From NCBI GenBank assembly GCA_902601155.1, contig CACKMC010000004.1:5001-50974 (forward strand): a stretch of DNA of 45,974 bases. The letters are read 5' to 3'. A program made the position numbers and the translations under genes. Below the pieces are notes generated by a model that saw nothing but the letters and a program-made list of their open reading frames with translations, was not told the DNA's origin and did not search any database. Below, in pieces: positions 19,202 through 27,384 of the stretch. Origin of the DNA: Coxiellaceae bacterium (lineage in GTDB: Bacteria; Pseudomonadota; Gammaproteobacteria; Comchoanobacterales; Comchoanobacteraceae). Each line of letters opens with the position of its first letter. The first letter of the stretch is position 1.

Positions 19202-20433
19202 GTTTTTTTAAACGCGCCCTTTCACTCATCACGCTACTTTGCTTACCAACACTTGTCCTTGCACAGGGATGGAATATGCCAGAAGGGGTAACCCCCATCA
19301 GTCATGAAATATTTCACTTACACATGATTATTTTCTACGTGTGTGTGGCCATTGCCTTGGTGGTCTTTGGTGCCATGTTTTATATGATGCTGCGTTTTCG
19401 CCGTACTCAGGGCGCACAAGCTGAACAATTTCACCACAACACCTTAGCCGAAGTGATTTGGACGGTCATACCTGCGCTGATTTTAATTGTCATGGCTGTG
19501 CCGGCTACGCGTGTTTTAATGGCCATGCATAATACCGACTCTTCGACACTTTCTGTCAAAATTGTCGGCCATCAGTGGCATTGGGAATACAGTTACCTCG
19601 ATCAAGGTATCCATTATTTTAGCCATCTTAAAACCCCCCAAAATCAAATCCATGGCAAAGCAAAAAAAGGGCCACACTATTTACTAGAGGTTGATAAAGC
19701 ACTGGTGTTACCTATTCATCGTAAAATACGTTTTCTTGTCACATCCTCTGATGTGAATCACTCATGGTGGGTCCCTCAATTAGGCGTCAAAAAAGATGCC
19801 ATACCTGGGATCATCAACACCGCATGGGCTCGCATTGATAAACCAGGTATCTACCGTGGACAATGTACTGAACTTTGTGGCATGCAACATGGTTTTATGC
19901 CTATTGTGGTTGTTGCCTTAACGGAAAAAGATTTTGCCACTTGGGTCAAACATCACAGTAAAGGCCATCGAAAAGTGATGATGGCGTCTGCAGCAACGGA
20001 TCAACCAAGCGCAGATAACCATAGCCCTTCACTGATGGCTTTGGACGAAGAAGAAGCGCCCATTGAACCGCTTAAAAATAAAAGCAAAGCACAACTCATG
20101 TCCCAGGGGAAAATGGTATACACACAACGGTGTGCCGTGTGTCATAAAGCAGATGGCAGTGGTATGCCACCAGCCTTTCCCGCCATGAAGGGAAGCAAGG
20201 TAAGTGTTGGCCCTGTTGGCCCTCATATTCACATTATTTTATATGGAAAAAAAGGCAGTGCCATGCAAGCATTCAAAGATCAATTAAGCATGGAAGACAT
20301 TGCCAGTGTCGTGACTTATGAACGAAACACATGGGGCAATGATGATAAAACACGTCATGGCAAACACGCAGGGGGGTTAGTACAACCCCAAGATGTTCAA
20401 AACTATCACGACAAGCATAAGGATCAAGCATGA
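19195..20433 (+). CDS. ctaC: Cytochrome c oxidase subunit II with fused cytochrome c (caa3 type)
   Basis: CoxB accepts electrons at the binuclear CuA centre and passes them to subunit I. The protein has a signal peptide, two membrane spans in the first ~110 residues, and a cupredoxin domain with CuA ligands Cys224, Glu226, Cys228, His232 and Met235 (GQCTELCGMQHGFM). The remaining His lies in DVNHSWWVPQLGVK. A C-terminal cytochrome c domain carries CAVCH (313-317), so the enzyme is of the caa3 kind. It overlaps the preceding cytochrome gene by 7 bp and ctaD by 4 bp, indicating one translationally coupled operon. Confidence 0.97.
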   Translation: MVSFFKRALSLITLLCLPTLVLAQGWNMPEGVTPISHEIFHLHMIIFYVCVAIALVVFGAMFYMMLRFRRTQGAQAEQFHHNTLAEVIWTVIPALILIVMAVPATRVLMAMHNTDSSTLSVKIVGHQWHWEYSYLDQGIHYFSHLKTPQNQIHGKAKKGPHYLLEVDKALVLPIHRKIRFLVTSSDVNHSWWVPQLGVKKDAIPGIINTAWARIDKPGIYRGQCTELCGMQHGFMPIVVVALTEKDFATWVKHHSKGHRKVMMASAATDQPSADNHSPSLMALDEEEAPIEPLKNKSKAQLMSQGKMVYTQRCAVCHKADGSGMPPAFPAMKGSKVSVGPVGPHIHIILYGKKGSAMQAFKDQLSMEDIASVVTYERNTWGNDDKTRHGKHAGGLVQPQDVQNYHDKHKDQA

Positions 20434-22037
20434 GCACAGAAGCCGTTTCAACTCACCGTTTTGCCCGTATACAACGTTGGTTATACACCACGAACCATAA
20501 AGATATCGGCACATTGTACCTGTGGTTTTCACTGCTGATGTTTTTTGGTGCCGGCTTCATGGCGCTATTGATTCGTCTTGAATTATTTCAGCCTGGGCTA
20601 CAATTTATGCAGCCTCAGTTTTATAACTCCATGGTGACGATGCATGGCCTCATCATGATCTTTGGTGCCATCATGCCGGCATTGGCTGGCTTAGCCAATT
20701 GGCAAATCCCGATGATGATTGGTGCAGCAGACATGGCTTTCCCTCGTTTAAACAATTGGAGTTTTTGGCTACTTCCTTTTGCGTTTACGATTTTACTGAG
20801 CACACTTTTTTTACAAGGTGGTGGTCCAGATGCAGGTTGGACTTTTTATGCTCCATTATCAAGCACTTATGGCCCACCCAGTATTGACTACATGATTTTA
20901 TCTATCCATATCATGGGACTGTCTTCCATCTTGGCTGCCATCAATATTGTGGCCACCATCATGACCTTGCGTGCACCCAAGATGACCTATCGACGTATGC
21001 CTATTTTTGTATGGAGTTGGTTTATCACAGGTTTTCTACTGATTGCCATCATGCCAGTCTTGGCAGGCACCGTGACGATGTTACTCACCGATCGGCATTT
21101 TGGCACCGCTTTTTTTGATGCTGCCGGTGGTGGTAATCCACTGCTCTTCCAACATTTATTTTGGTTTTTTGGACACCCAGAAGTGTATGTGCTGGCCATG
21201 CCTGCTTTTGGGGTGATCTCCGAGGTTATGCCAACCTTTTGCCGTAAACCACTTTTTGGTCGCATCAGCATGATTTATGCGATTGCTGCCATTGCCATTC
21301 TTTCTTTTGTGGTGTGGGTTCACCACATGTTTACCACAGGTGTGATGTTAAAAACACAGCTATTCTTCATGTACACCACCATGCTGGTTGCTGTGCCAAC
21401 TGGTATCAAGGTCTTTAATTGGCTTGCGACGATGTTCCGAGGCTCCTTATCCTTTGAAACACCGATGTTATTTGCCCTGGCTTTCTTGTTGTTATTCACG
21501 GTGGGTGGACTCAGTGGCGTGATGCTTGCCATTGTTCCAGCAGATTATCAATACCAAGATACTTATTTTGTGGTTGGCCACTTCCATTACGTCATAGTTT
21601 CTGGGGTATTATTCGCCATTTTGTCTGCCATCTATTATTGGTTCCCTAAATGGACTGGTCGCTGGTACAGTGAACGGCTTGGTCAGTGGCACTTTTGGCT
21701 GACCACTGTCTCAACAAACATTACATTTTTACCCATGCACTTTTTAGGTCTCGCCGGCATGCCGCGCCGTATACCCGATTACGCCTTACAATTTGCTGAT
21801 TTCAATGCCATTGTCAGTGTCGGCGCACTCTTATTTGGTTTATCTCAATTGCTCTTTGTGTATTTGATCATCGATGGTATTCGACGTGGGAAACCCGTTG
21901 AGTCAGGGCAAACCTGGGATGGTGCAAGAGGCTTAGAGTGGACACTGGATTCACCCGCTCCCCACCATTCTTTCATGACACCACCGCTGATCCGTGATGA
22001 AGACTTTAATAGCAGTGATGGATGGCGTCATGACTGA
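20430..22037 (+). CDS. ctaD: Cytochrome c oxidase subunit I
   Basis: This is the catalytic subunit of the aa3/caa3 oxidase, reducing O2 to water and pumping protons across the inner membrane. The sequence shows a heme-copper oxidase subunit I of normal length (535 aa). It has the low-spin heme His in MVTMHGLIM, the CuB His249 cross-linked to Tyr253 (GHPEVY), the CuB pair His298-His299, and the heme ligands in GHFHY (His384, His386). The ATGA overlap with ctaC couples translation. The 3' end overlaps the Cox11-like gene. Confidence 0.98.
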   Translation: MSTEAVSTHRFARIQRWLYTTNHKDIGTLYLWFSLLMFFGAGFMALLIRLELFQPGLQFMQPQFYNSMVTMHGLIMIFGAIMPALAGLANWQIPMMIGAADMAFPRLNNWSFWLLPFAFTILLSTLFLQGGGPDAGWTFYAPLSSTYGPPSIDYMILSIHIMGLSSILAAINIVATIMTLRAPKMTYRRMPIFVWSWFITGFLLIAIMPVLAGTVTMLLTDRHFGTAFFDAAGGGNPLLFQHLFWFFGHPEVYVLAMPAFGVISEVMPTFCRKPLFGRISMIYAIAAIAILSFVVWVHHMFTTGVMLKTQLFFMYTTMLVAVPTGIKVFNWLATMFRGSLSFETPMLFALAFLLLFTVGGLSGVMLAIVPADYQYQDTYFVVGHFHYVIVSGVLFAILSAIYYWFPKWTGRWYSERLGQWHFWLTTVSTNITFLPMHFLGLAGMPRRIPDYALQFADFNAIVSVGALLFGLSQLLFVYLIIDGIRRGKPVESGQTWDGARGLEWTLDSPAPHHSFMTPPLIRDEDFNSSDGWRHD

Positions 22038-22716
22038 TACGTTACGCGCCATACCCCTTCTGACTGCCGCTACCGTAGCATGGTCCGCGATGATGTTACT
22101 GCATACCATGCACACCCCTACGGCGAGTCCTATTGGCCTCACTTTATCCTTGACGACCTTATTTATCTTGCTATTTTATTGGTTAGTCAAAGCCTGGCCT
22201 CGTACAAAAAATCGTCGCGTCGGTACGATACTGATCATCACGGCCACATTGATGTTCGCTTCAAGTTATGCCTTGGTGCCTTTCTATCACGTATTATGTC
22301 GAGAACTTGGCATTAACAGTGAGGTCACACAACAAGGCAAAGACTCTCATCAAAAAGGGGCGTACCATCGACGACAACTCATCACACGAAGCTTGTTCAC
22401 GGCCTATCAAAATTTACCTTGGAAAGCCACCACTGGCCCTCTGTTATTAACCAATCATCATGTGGTCACGCAAACCATTCACTTGCATAATCAAGATAAA
22501 AAAACACACACCGCACGACTACGCATCAGCTTTGCACCCGGTCAGCTGGCACGCTATCTCCATCCACTGGAGCCCATCCAAGATCGTGCCATCACCCTAA
22601 AGGCTCATCAACAAATAAGCTTACATATTCATTGGAAGCTAGCGGCCAATACACCTAAACTGCAAGACGCCACATTACATTTCACTTTTTTCCCGATGAA
22701 GGATCAACCCACATGA
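22030..22716 (+). CDS. ctaG: Cox11/CtaG-like oxidase assembly protein lacking the copper motif
   Basis: Cox11 delivers copper to CuB of subunit I. This protein of about 228 residues sits in the usual CtaG position between ctaD and ctaE. It has the family hallmark SSYALVPFYHVLCRELGIN at the end of its membrane region. Odd features: an extra hydrophobic N-terminal region, and the copper-binding CFCF motif replaced. The segment YLHPLEPIQDRAITLKAH aligns with the family's YFNKIQCFCFTEQTLKPG, so residues 182-185 are PIQD. Copper transfer by the classical mechanism therefore looks impossible. The start at ATG 22030 gives an 8-bp overlap with ctaD; 21994 and 22018 are in-frame alternatives. Identity as a Cox11 relative is fairly sure, activity is not. 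Confidence 0.75.
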   Translation: MTDTLRAIPLLTAATVAWSAMMLLHTMHTPTASPIGLTLSLTTLFILLFYWLVKAWPRTKNRRVGTILIITATLMFASSYALVPFYHVLCRELGINSEVTQQGKDSHQKGAYHRRQLITRSLFTAYQNLPWKATTGPLLLTNHHVVTQTIHLHNQDKKTHTARLRISFAPGQLARYLHPLEPIQDRAITLKAHQQISLHIHWKLAANTPKLQDATLHFTFFPMKDQPT

Positions 22717-23582
22717 GCCAGGAAGCCCACTTAACTCCCCCTACCCAATGGCCAATTATCGGTAGTGTTGCACTATTTTGCATGGCATTTGGTTTTGTTC
22801 ATTTTCTTCACCAAGGCGTTCATTGGTTATGGCTGACTGCAGTAGGTGCTATTTTATTATCCTTTGTGCTACAAGGCTGGTTTCGCGAAGTGGTTCGTGA
22901 TGGTCTTGGCGGTTTAAATGAAAACAGTGTACTGAATCAAGCCTATCGATGGAGTATGGTGTGGTTTATCTTCTCAGAAGTCATGTTTTTCTCTACTTTT
23001 TTTGGGGCATTATTTTATACACGTGTTTACACCGTTCCCTATCTAGGTGGTACGTTTGGTGAACACTGGACTCATTTACTGTTATGGCCAGGCTTTGATA
23101 CCCATTGGCCATTACTCAACACCCCGGATGCCTCACGTTTTAAAGGCCCAGATGGTGTGATGAATACATGGCATCTCCCTGCTATCAACACAGCCATATT
23201 ACTACTCAGTGGTGTCACCATTACCATTTCCCATTGGGCCTTAATACAAAGTAAGCGCTTAATGGGACTTATCTGGCAAGGCGCAACCATCGCGTTGGGC
23301 ATGCTCTTTCTTTTTTGCCAATACCATGAGTACATCGAAGCTTATCGTGATAAAGGTCTCACTTTAGGTTCTGGGATCTATGGGAGTACATTCTTCTTAT
23401 TGACAGGGTTTCACGGTGTGCATGTTTGCTTGGGCACACTGATGCTTATTTTTATTTGGTGGCGTATGTTTTTAAATCACTTCACACCGAAACATCACTT
23501 TGCCTTTGAGGCAGTGGCATGGTACTGGCATTTTGTGGATATTGTTTGGTTAGGACTTTTTGTTTTCGTCTATTGGCTGTAG
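22713..23582 (+). CDS. ctaE: Cytochrome c oxidase subunit III
   Basis: Subunit III stabilises proton uptake by subunit I. The 289-residue protein has the family's seven-span pattern and typical segments: FSEVMFFSTFFGALFYTR, the NTAILLLSGVTIT span, the Glu-containing FCQYHEYIEA, GSTFFLLTGFHGVHV, and the C-terminal WYWHFVDIVWLGLFVFVY. The ATGA overlap with the Cox11-like gene makes it the last member of the operon. No clear terminator hairpin follows. Confidence 0.97.
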   Translation: MSQEAHLTPPTQWPIIGSVALFCMAFGFVHFLHQGVHWLWLTAVGAILLSFVLQGWFREVVRDGLGGLNENSVLNQAYRWSMVWFIFSEVMFFSTFFGALFYTRVYTVPYLGGTFGEHWTHLLLWPGFDTHWPLLNTPDASRFKGPDGVMNTWHLPAINTAILLLSGVTITISHWALIQSKRLMGLIWQGATIALGMLFLFCQYHEYIEAYRDKGLTLGSGIYGSTFFLLTGFHGVHVCLGTLMLIFIWWRMFLNHFTPKHHFAFEAVAWYWHFVDIVWLGLFVFVYWL

Positions 23583-23627
23583 TGACGCCTTCTGAATCTT
23601 TTTTAATAGTCTAATATTTTTTCAATA

Positions 23628-23655
23628 TTGATGCATAGGTTCATTAATATAGAAT
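23628..23655 (+). promoter_or_regulatory. Possible promoter of the accessory block
   Basis: TTGATG (23628-23633) and TAGAAT (23650-23655) are 16 bp apart in an AT-rich 86-bp gap after ctaE. An AAGG site follows at 23656, 9 bp before ATG 23669. The match is moderate. Confidence 0.35.
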
Positions 23656-23668
23656 AAGGTTATACCGA

Positions 23669-25018
23669 ATGAAAAATATAAAAAAAGCATTATTTCACTG
23701 GTCACTTTCTTCGGATCTCACACTCTCTGACCAACTGATACAAGCCATCAACGCATCACCCGATTTACTGTTAAGCATGACAACGCGCGATGATGCGCTT
23801 TTTTTACGCCAAGCTTTTCCATCGATGATGGACGAACCCTTTCATTGGTATTGTATCGAGCAAGATTTCGAAGAACCGAGTATGAAGCTATCACTTCTAC
23901 ACCTTTGTATACTCTCCGGTCATTTACAAAAAATACGCTATCTCTTCCAATTGGCTCAATCTCAAATGGATACTTCGTTTGATACTCCCCTCCCCCCTTC
24001 ACAAGTACGACATAGCCATATCACCAAAGCTAACGCATCCGTACCTTCCCAGCAAAAAAAAAGTGATGTGTTAGGAGATTTGTTACGTCAAGGTGCCAAT
24101 TTTTATCAATGGCGTCCTAATTATAACTTAGAAAACGGTCTTGACGATGTTGTTAAGCTTAAACTTGGCCATGTTGCTAAGATTAAACAATGCCTACCTA
24201 TTCATTTTTTGATGATGTATCCCCCTAGAAATTGTGAAGGTATATTCAAATTATTGTTGAATGTTGCAAAAAAAAACCATTGTGCTAAAGAAATACTAGC
24301 ACATAAAATATTGTCTTCTTCTCATATACTTGATATGAAAACATATCGCAGCTTTAGCATACGACAATGGATACATCATCACATTGACCTAAAACCAGAT
24401 CGAACCGTATTACACCTAGCTTGCCAATTTTCCAGGTCGTATAATTTACTCCATTGTCTTCTCACCAGTATCGATCACATCCCTTTGAAAATATCTTTAC
24501 TCATGGCCAAGGATAGACATCAACAGACCTGTTTAACCAATATCATCACACAAAAAAATGCCCTTTGTGTGTTTGATCATGCAAGGCAAACACGCTGTAT
24601 CATGCCCATGATCTGCCCATCACCATTCACCTACTTATGGCACCAATGGCCCAAAGTATCTGAAGATATGGTACAACCCTGTTATTTTTTTGAATCAACC
24701 TTGGACAATACAATTGCCTTACCATTTGCCCTACATTTTTTAAAAAAATACCATACACTTGATGCACTGACACAATCATGCCAAAACCTTCTACCCTATG
24801 GCTGTACTTATGAAATAGATTCAGAAGATAATAATGATAACAACCGTCGACGCTGGGATATTGTGATATCTTATCTGATGTCTCAGTCAAAGCTTGCGAC
24901 CATATCATCACAATTAACACAGGAATATCGAGCCATTAAAAACTTAGAGAGTCCATTTTGGTATATATCAAAAAAAAATACTTGGTATGACATTATCTCC
25001 AAACCCATCGCAATCTAA
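23669..25018 (+). CDS. Unknown protein with degenerate ankyrin-like repeats (449 aa)
   Basis: I do not recognise a defined family. Segments such as SLLHLCILSGHLQKIRYLF (about residues 75-93) and TVLHLACQFSRSYNLLHCLL (about 248-267) match the helical core of ankyrin repeats (TxLHxAxxxGHxxxVxxLL). Other candidate repeats are degenerate. There is no signal peptide or membrane span. Ankyrin proteins of this size are common secreted effectors in intracellular gammaproteobacteria, but no secretion signal is visible, so an effector role is only a possibility. The codon range is AT-rich compared with the oxidase genes upstream. It overlaps the next gene by up to 32 bp. Confidence 0.6.
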   Translation: MKNIKKALFHWSLSSDLTLSDQLIQAINASPDLLLSMTTRDDALFLRQAFPSMMDEPFHWYCIEQDFEEPSMKLSLLHLCILSGHLQKIRYLFQLAQSQMDTSFDTPLPPSQVRHSHITKANASVPSQQKKSDVLGDLLRQGANFYQWRPNYNLENGLDDVVKLKLGHVAKIKQCLPIHFLMMYPPRNCEGIFKLLLNVAKKNHCAKEILAHKILSSSHILDMKTYRSFSIRQWIHHHIDLKPDRTVLHLACQFSRSYNLLHCLLTSIDHIPLKISLLMAKDRHQQTCLTNIITQKNALCVFDHARQTRCIMPMICPSPFTYLWHQWPKVSEDMVQPCYFFESTLDNTIALPFALHFLKKYHTLDALTQSCQNLLPYGCTYEIDSEDNNDNNRRRWDIVISYLMSQSKLATISSQLTQEYRAIKNLESPFWYISKKNTWYDIISKPIAI

Positions 25019-25937
25019 ACGTATGTTACAACGACACACAGTCACCGATCCTCGTTGGTATTGCATTAGCTCATCTTTACCTCTTAATATGATTTGTCAT
25101 CATATTGGTCAGTGTGATCGTTTAGATATAAGACTTTTTTTGAATTGTATGCATCATCGTATGCTAGGAACTATGGAAAACTCATCTTGCCTAAGCATCG
25201 ATTGGCTTACCACACTCTGGCATAAAATCATCACGTATCAATTACCTAGACCTTTCTTACAAAAGCACCTCGCGCCATGGTTAACAGGCTTTTACTTACT
25301 TCATATTAACGCCATCAAATGTGTGGATACCACCACAGCTTGTCAATGGTCGTTGGATGTCATCCAAGCGCATTATGAATGCTTAGATAAGCCTACTGAT
25401 GTCTCACGCGAAGCCGTCTATTATCATACATTAAGTACCTCCAATGAAATGCCTCATGATCCTGAACCATTTAATAAAAAAGAGTATCGTACTTTAATTC
25501 TTCGAGCACTGCTTAAACGCAGAGAACATTTCGTTGCGTGTTTCAAGTTACGATGGGCTGTGAGAATGATCTCATCATCCACGATAAAAACGCTAGATTG
25601 GCTACGTTTTGATAGCAATCATAGCATAAAAAAAACCTTGATACATTTGTTTCAGGCATACTTTCTTGGTGCATTTAAACAGGCTTGGAATCATGGTTGT
25701 ACACGAACCAAACAAGCTTTTTTAACGCAATTGTATCAACCAGGTCAATCTATCATCATAAATTTTCTTGATCTACAAAGCGTCATGTCATTTGCTCAAG
25801 TTACAAACTGGCATCAAAATCCAACACACACAAGCAGTAAAATATTCAAGCCTTGTCGTACAAACCCTTTAAAATACTATGCACCTAAACATCTACACCA
25901 AAACATAGCACATTACTTAACCCATTTACCATCCTAA
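24987..25937 (+). CDS. Unknown protein (up to 316 aa)
   Basis: I recognise no family. The protein is soluble-looking, rich in His, Leu, Ser and Thr, with Cys and Trp scattered throughout. It may be a second helical-repeat-type protein paired with the preceding gene, because the two frames overlap (or lie 4 bp apart if ATG 25023 is used) and are surely co-transcribed. Neither possible start has a good ribosome-binding site, which fits translational coupling. The C-terminus is Pro/His/Tyr-rich. Confidence 0.5.
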   Translation: MTLSPNPSQSKRMLQRHTVTDPRWYCISSSLPLNMICHHIGQCDRLDIRLFLNCMHHRMLGTMENSSCLSIDWLTTLWHKIITYQLPRPFLQKHLAPWLTGFYLLHINAIKCVDTTTACQWSLDVIQAHYECLDKPTDVSREAVYYHTLSTSNEMPHDPEPFNKKEYRTLILRALLKRREHFVACFKLRWAVRMISSSTIKTLDWLRFDSNHSIKKTLIHLFQAYFLGAFKQAWNHGCTRTKQAFLTQLYQPGQSIIINFLDLQSVMSFAQVTNWHQNPTHTSSKIFKPCRTNPLKYYAPKHLHQNIAHYLTHLPS

Positions 25938-26388
25938 TTGATAATTTCATGTATGATTGCCGTCTGATGACAAATGAATTGAAGACAGCCAACAAAACTT
26001 AAAAACAGTCTTGGTTTAAATACATTGAAGACTTTTAAGAAGAAATCTTTCAATGCCTAAGATTTCGCCATTTGCATTACGCCCTAAAACCTCCTAAGCT
26101 TCATGCCTGTATGAGTGAATCCATGGCATAGCGAGCAATGCGTGCTATACACAATATACTGGCACTTATCAGTGAACACTCTTGAGTACGCTATGAATTG
26201 AAATGCGTATCTAATTATCAAGACTGACTTCATGAGTTCTCGGGTCATTGCATACTTTGTGAGTAAACTGAGTTTATCTTCAATGAACCAGTCATGCCGA
26301 ACTAAACACCTTGAACCAAGAAAAAAAATTGACAAAAGATTATTTTTTTAATTAAATATAACCATTTTTATAAAAAAATGAGAAAACT
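25938..26388. other. Intergenic stretch without a supported gene
   Basis: These 451 bp hold no frame with a ribosome-binding site or family resemblance. An 83-codon minus-strand frame at 26084-26335 has no supporting signal. The right end becomes very AT-rich and carries the promoter listed at 26329-26357. The rest may be decayed coding sequence, but I could not identify a source. Confidence 0.5.
26329..26357 (+). promoter_or_regulatory. Promoter of the small membrane-protein cluster
   Basis: A consensus TTGACA (26329-26334) is followed after 17 bp by TTAAAT (26352-26357). The start codon of the first small membrane protein lies 31 bp further on at 26389. The region is strongly AT-rich. Confidence 0.5.
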
Positions 26389-26739
26389 ATGAATTATATA
26401 CTTAAAGATTTACTACCATATACCCACCTTATCATCAAACGATCATTCTTTTTCATTGTTTTTAGTCTAGTATCTCTGCTTATGACGCTGGGTTTGCAAA
26501 CTATCACCGCCTGTATAGTGTATCGTCTTTCTAAGTTAACCAACACAAATATCATACCTGGATCAAACGCTATACCGGAAAATACCCAAAGCGCAAGCTA
26601 TCTTCCTGACCCAAATAATGACAAACCCACTGTTGTTTTGGGGAGAGTAATACCCACCAAAGATTCTGCTTTACCGGAAACAACTGACAAAGAAAGCTAT
26701 AATAGGGTTGAAGCACAACCTTATCCTCAATGCATTTGA
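26389..26739 (+). CDS. Small single-span membrane protein 1 (116 aa)
   Basis: No known family. A roughly 20-residue N-terminal segment precedes one transmembrane span (about residues 20-45, FFFIVFSLVSLLMTLGLQTI). A polar Pro/Asn/Thr-rich tail of about 70 residues follows, including SYLPDPNNDKP. It is the first of three neighbouring genes with this architecture. The ribosome-binding site is weak. Confidence 0.5.
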   Translation: MNYILKDLLPYTHLIIKRSFFFIVFSLVSLLMTLGLQTITACIVYRLSKLTNTNIIPGSNAIPENTQSASYLPDPNNDKPTVVLGRVIPTKDSALPETTDKESYNRVEAQPYPQCI

Positions 26740-26794
26740 ATAAACCATTAAAACATCATTCACATAACGATTAACATTTATTTGGAGCACACCT

Positions 26795-27100
26795 ATGTCT
26801 TTTGCAAATCACCTGTGGACTGCCACAGAATGGTTCCACCAACAACATGTGATAGGATCACAACTTGTCACCTATATGTCTATTAGTCTAATCTCAATGA
26901 CAATCACACTGGTTGTGCTTGGATTCATACTCAAAGAATTAAATGCATACAAACCAATTAAGATGACGCCAATGAATAATACAATAGCGCCATATCCTAT
27001 CAACTGCCAAACAAAAGACATGTCATCGGTTAACTCTGTATCGCAAACAAAAGAAACCCAACAATCTTACCCACAAAAAGGGGAAAAATTATGTCTATGA
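26795..27100 (+). CDS. Small single-span membrane protein 2 (101 aa)
   Basis: Same design as its neighbours: a 25-residue polar/aromatic N-terminus, one span (about 28-47, YMSISLISMTITLVVLGFIL) and a polar Pro/Thr/Gln-rich tail ending near YPQKGEK. TGGAG lies about 10 bp upstream of the ATG. It overlaps the next gene by 10 bp, so the two are coupled. Function unknown. Confidence 0.5.
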   Translation: MSFANHLWTATEWFHQQHVIGSQLVTYMSISLISMTITLVVLGFILKELNAYKPIKMTPMNNTIAPYPINCQTKDMSSVNSVSQTKETQQSYPQKGEKLCL

Positions 27101-27378
27101 TCTACGTCAATGTATTTTGTCATCTTCAAAATTTGGTTTTGCAAGGTAGTAAGCTATTCATGGCGTTCAACCTAGCTACCATGATCATCTCAATTGGTAT
27201 ACTATTGCTTACCAAACATCTGACCAAAAAAAATAAACAAGTAGCTACTTACAAGTCAATGGATTACCCTGTGGCCAGTGTGGTGTATGCAACAGCACCA
27301 ATCCCCATGGCTGTTGTCGCAAAACCTAATGATGAACCATCTGAGTATCTTCCAAGTCCAAAGAATGCATCGTCGTAA
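27091..27378 (+). CDS. Small single-span membrane protein 3 (95 aa)
   Basis: Same architecture: a short N-terminus, one span (about 22-42, FMAFNLATMIISIGILLL), a basic KHLTKKNK stop-transfer stretch, and a Pro/Ala-rich tail with EYLPSPKNASS, echoing the SYLPDPN of protein 1. AGGGGA lies just upstream of ATG 27091. It converges on the M23 peptidase gene with 6 bp between. Function unknown. Confidence 0.5.
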   Translation: MSMIYVNVFCHLQNLVLQGSKLFMAFNLATMIISIGILLLTKHLTKKNKQVATYKSMDYPVASVVYATAPIPMAVVAKPNDEPSEYLPSPKNASS

Positions 27379-27384
27379 GTTCTC

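Noticed and set aside
26084-26335. 83-codon minus-strand frame in the accessory intergenic region
   Set aside because: No start signals or family resemblance. I considered a transposase remnant but found no recognisable motif.
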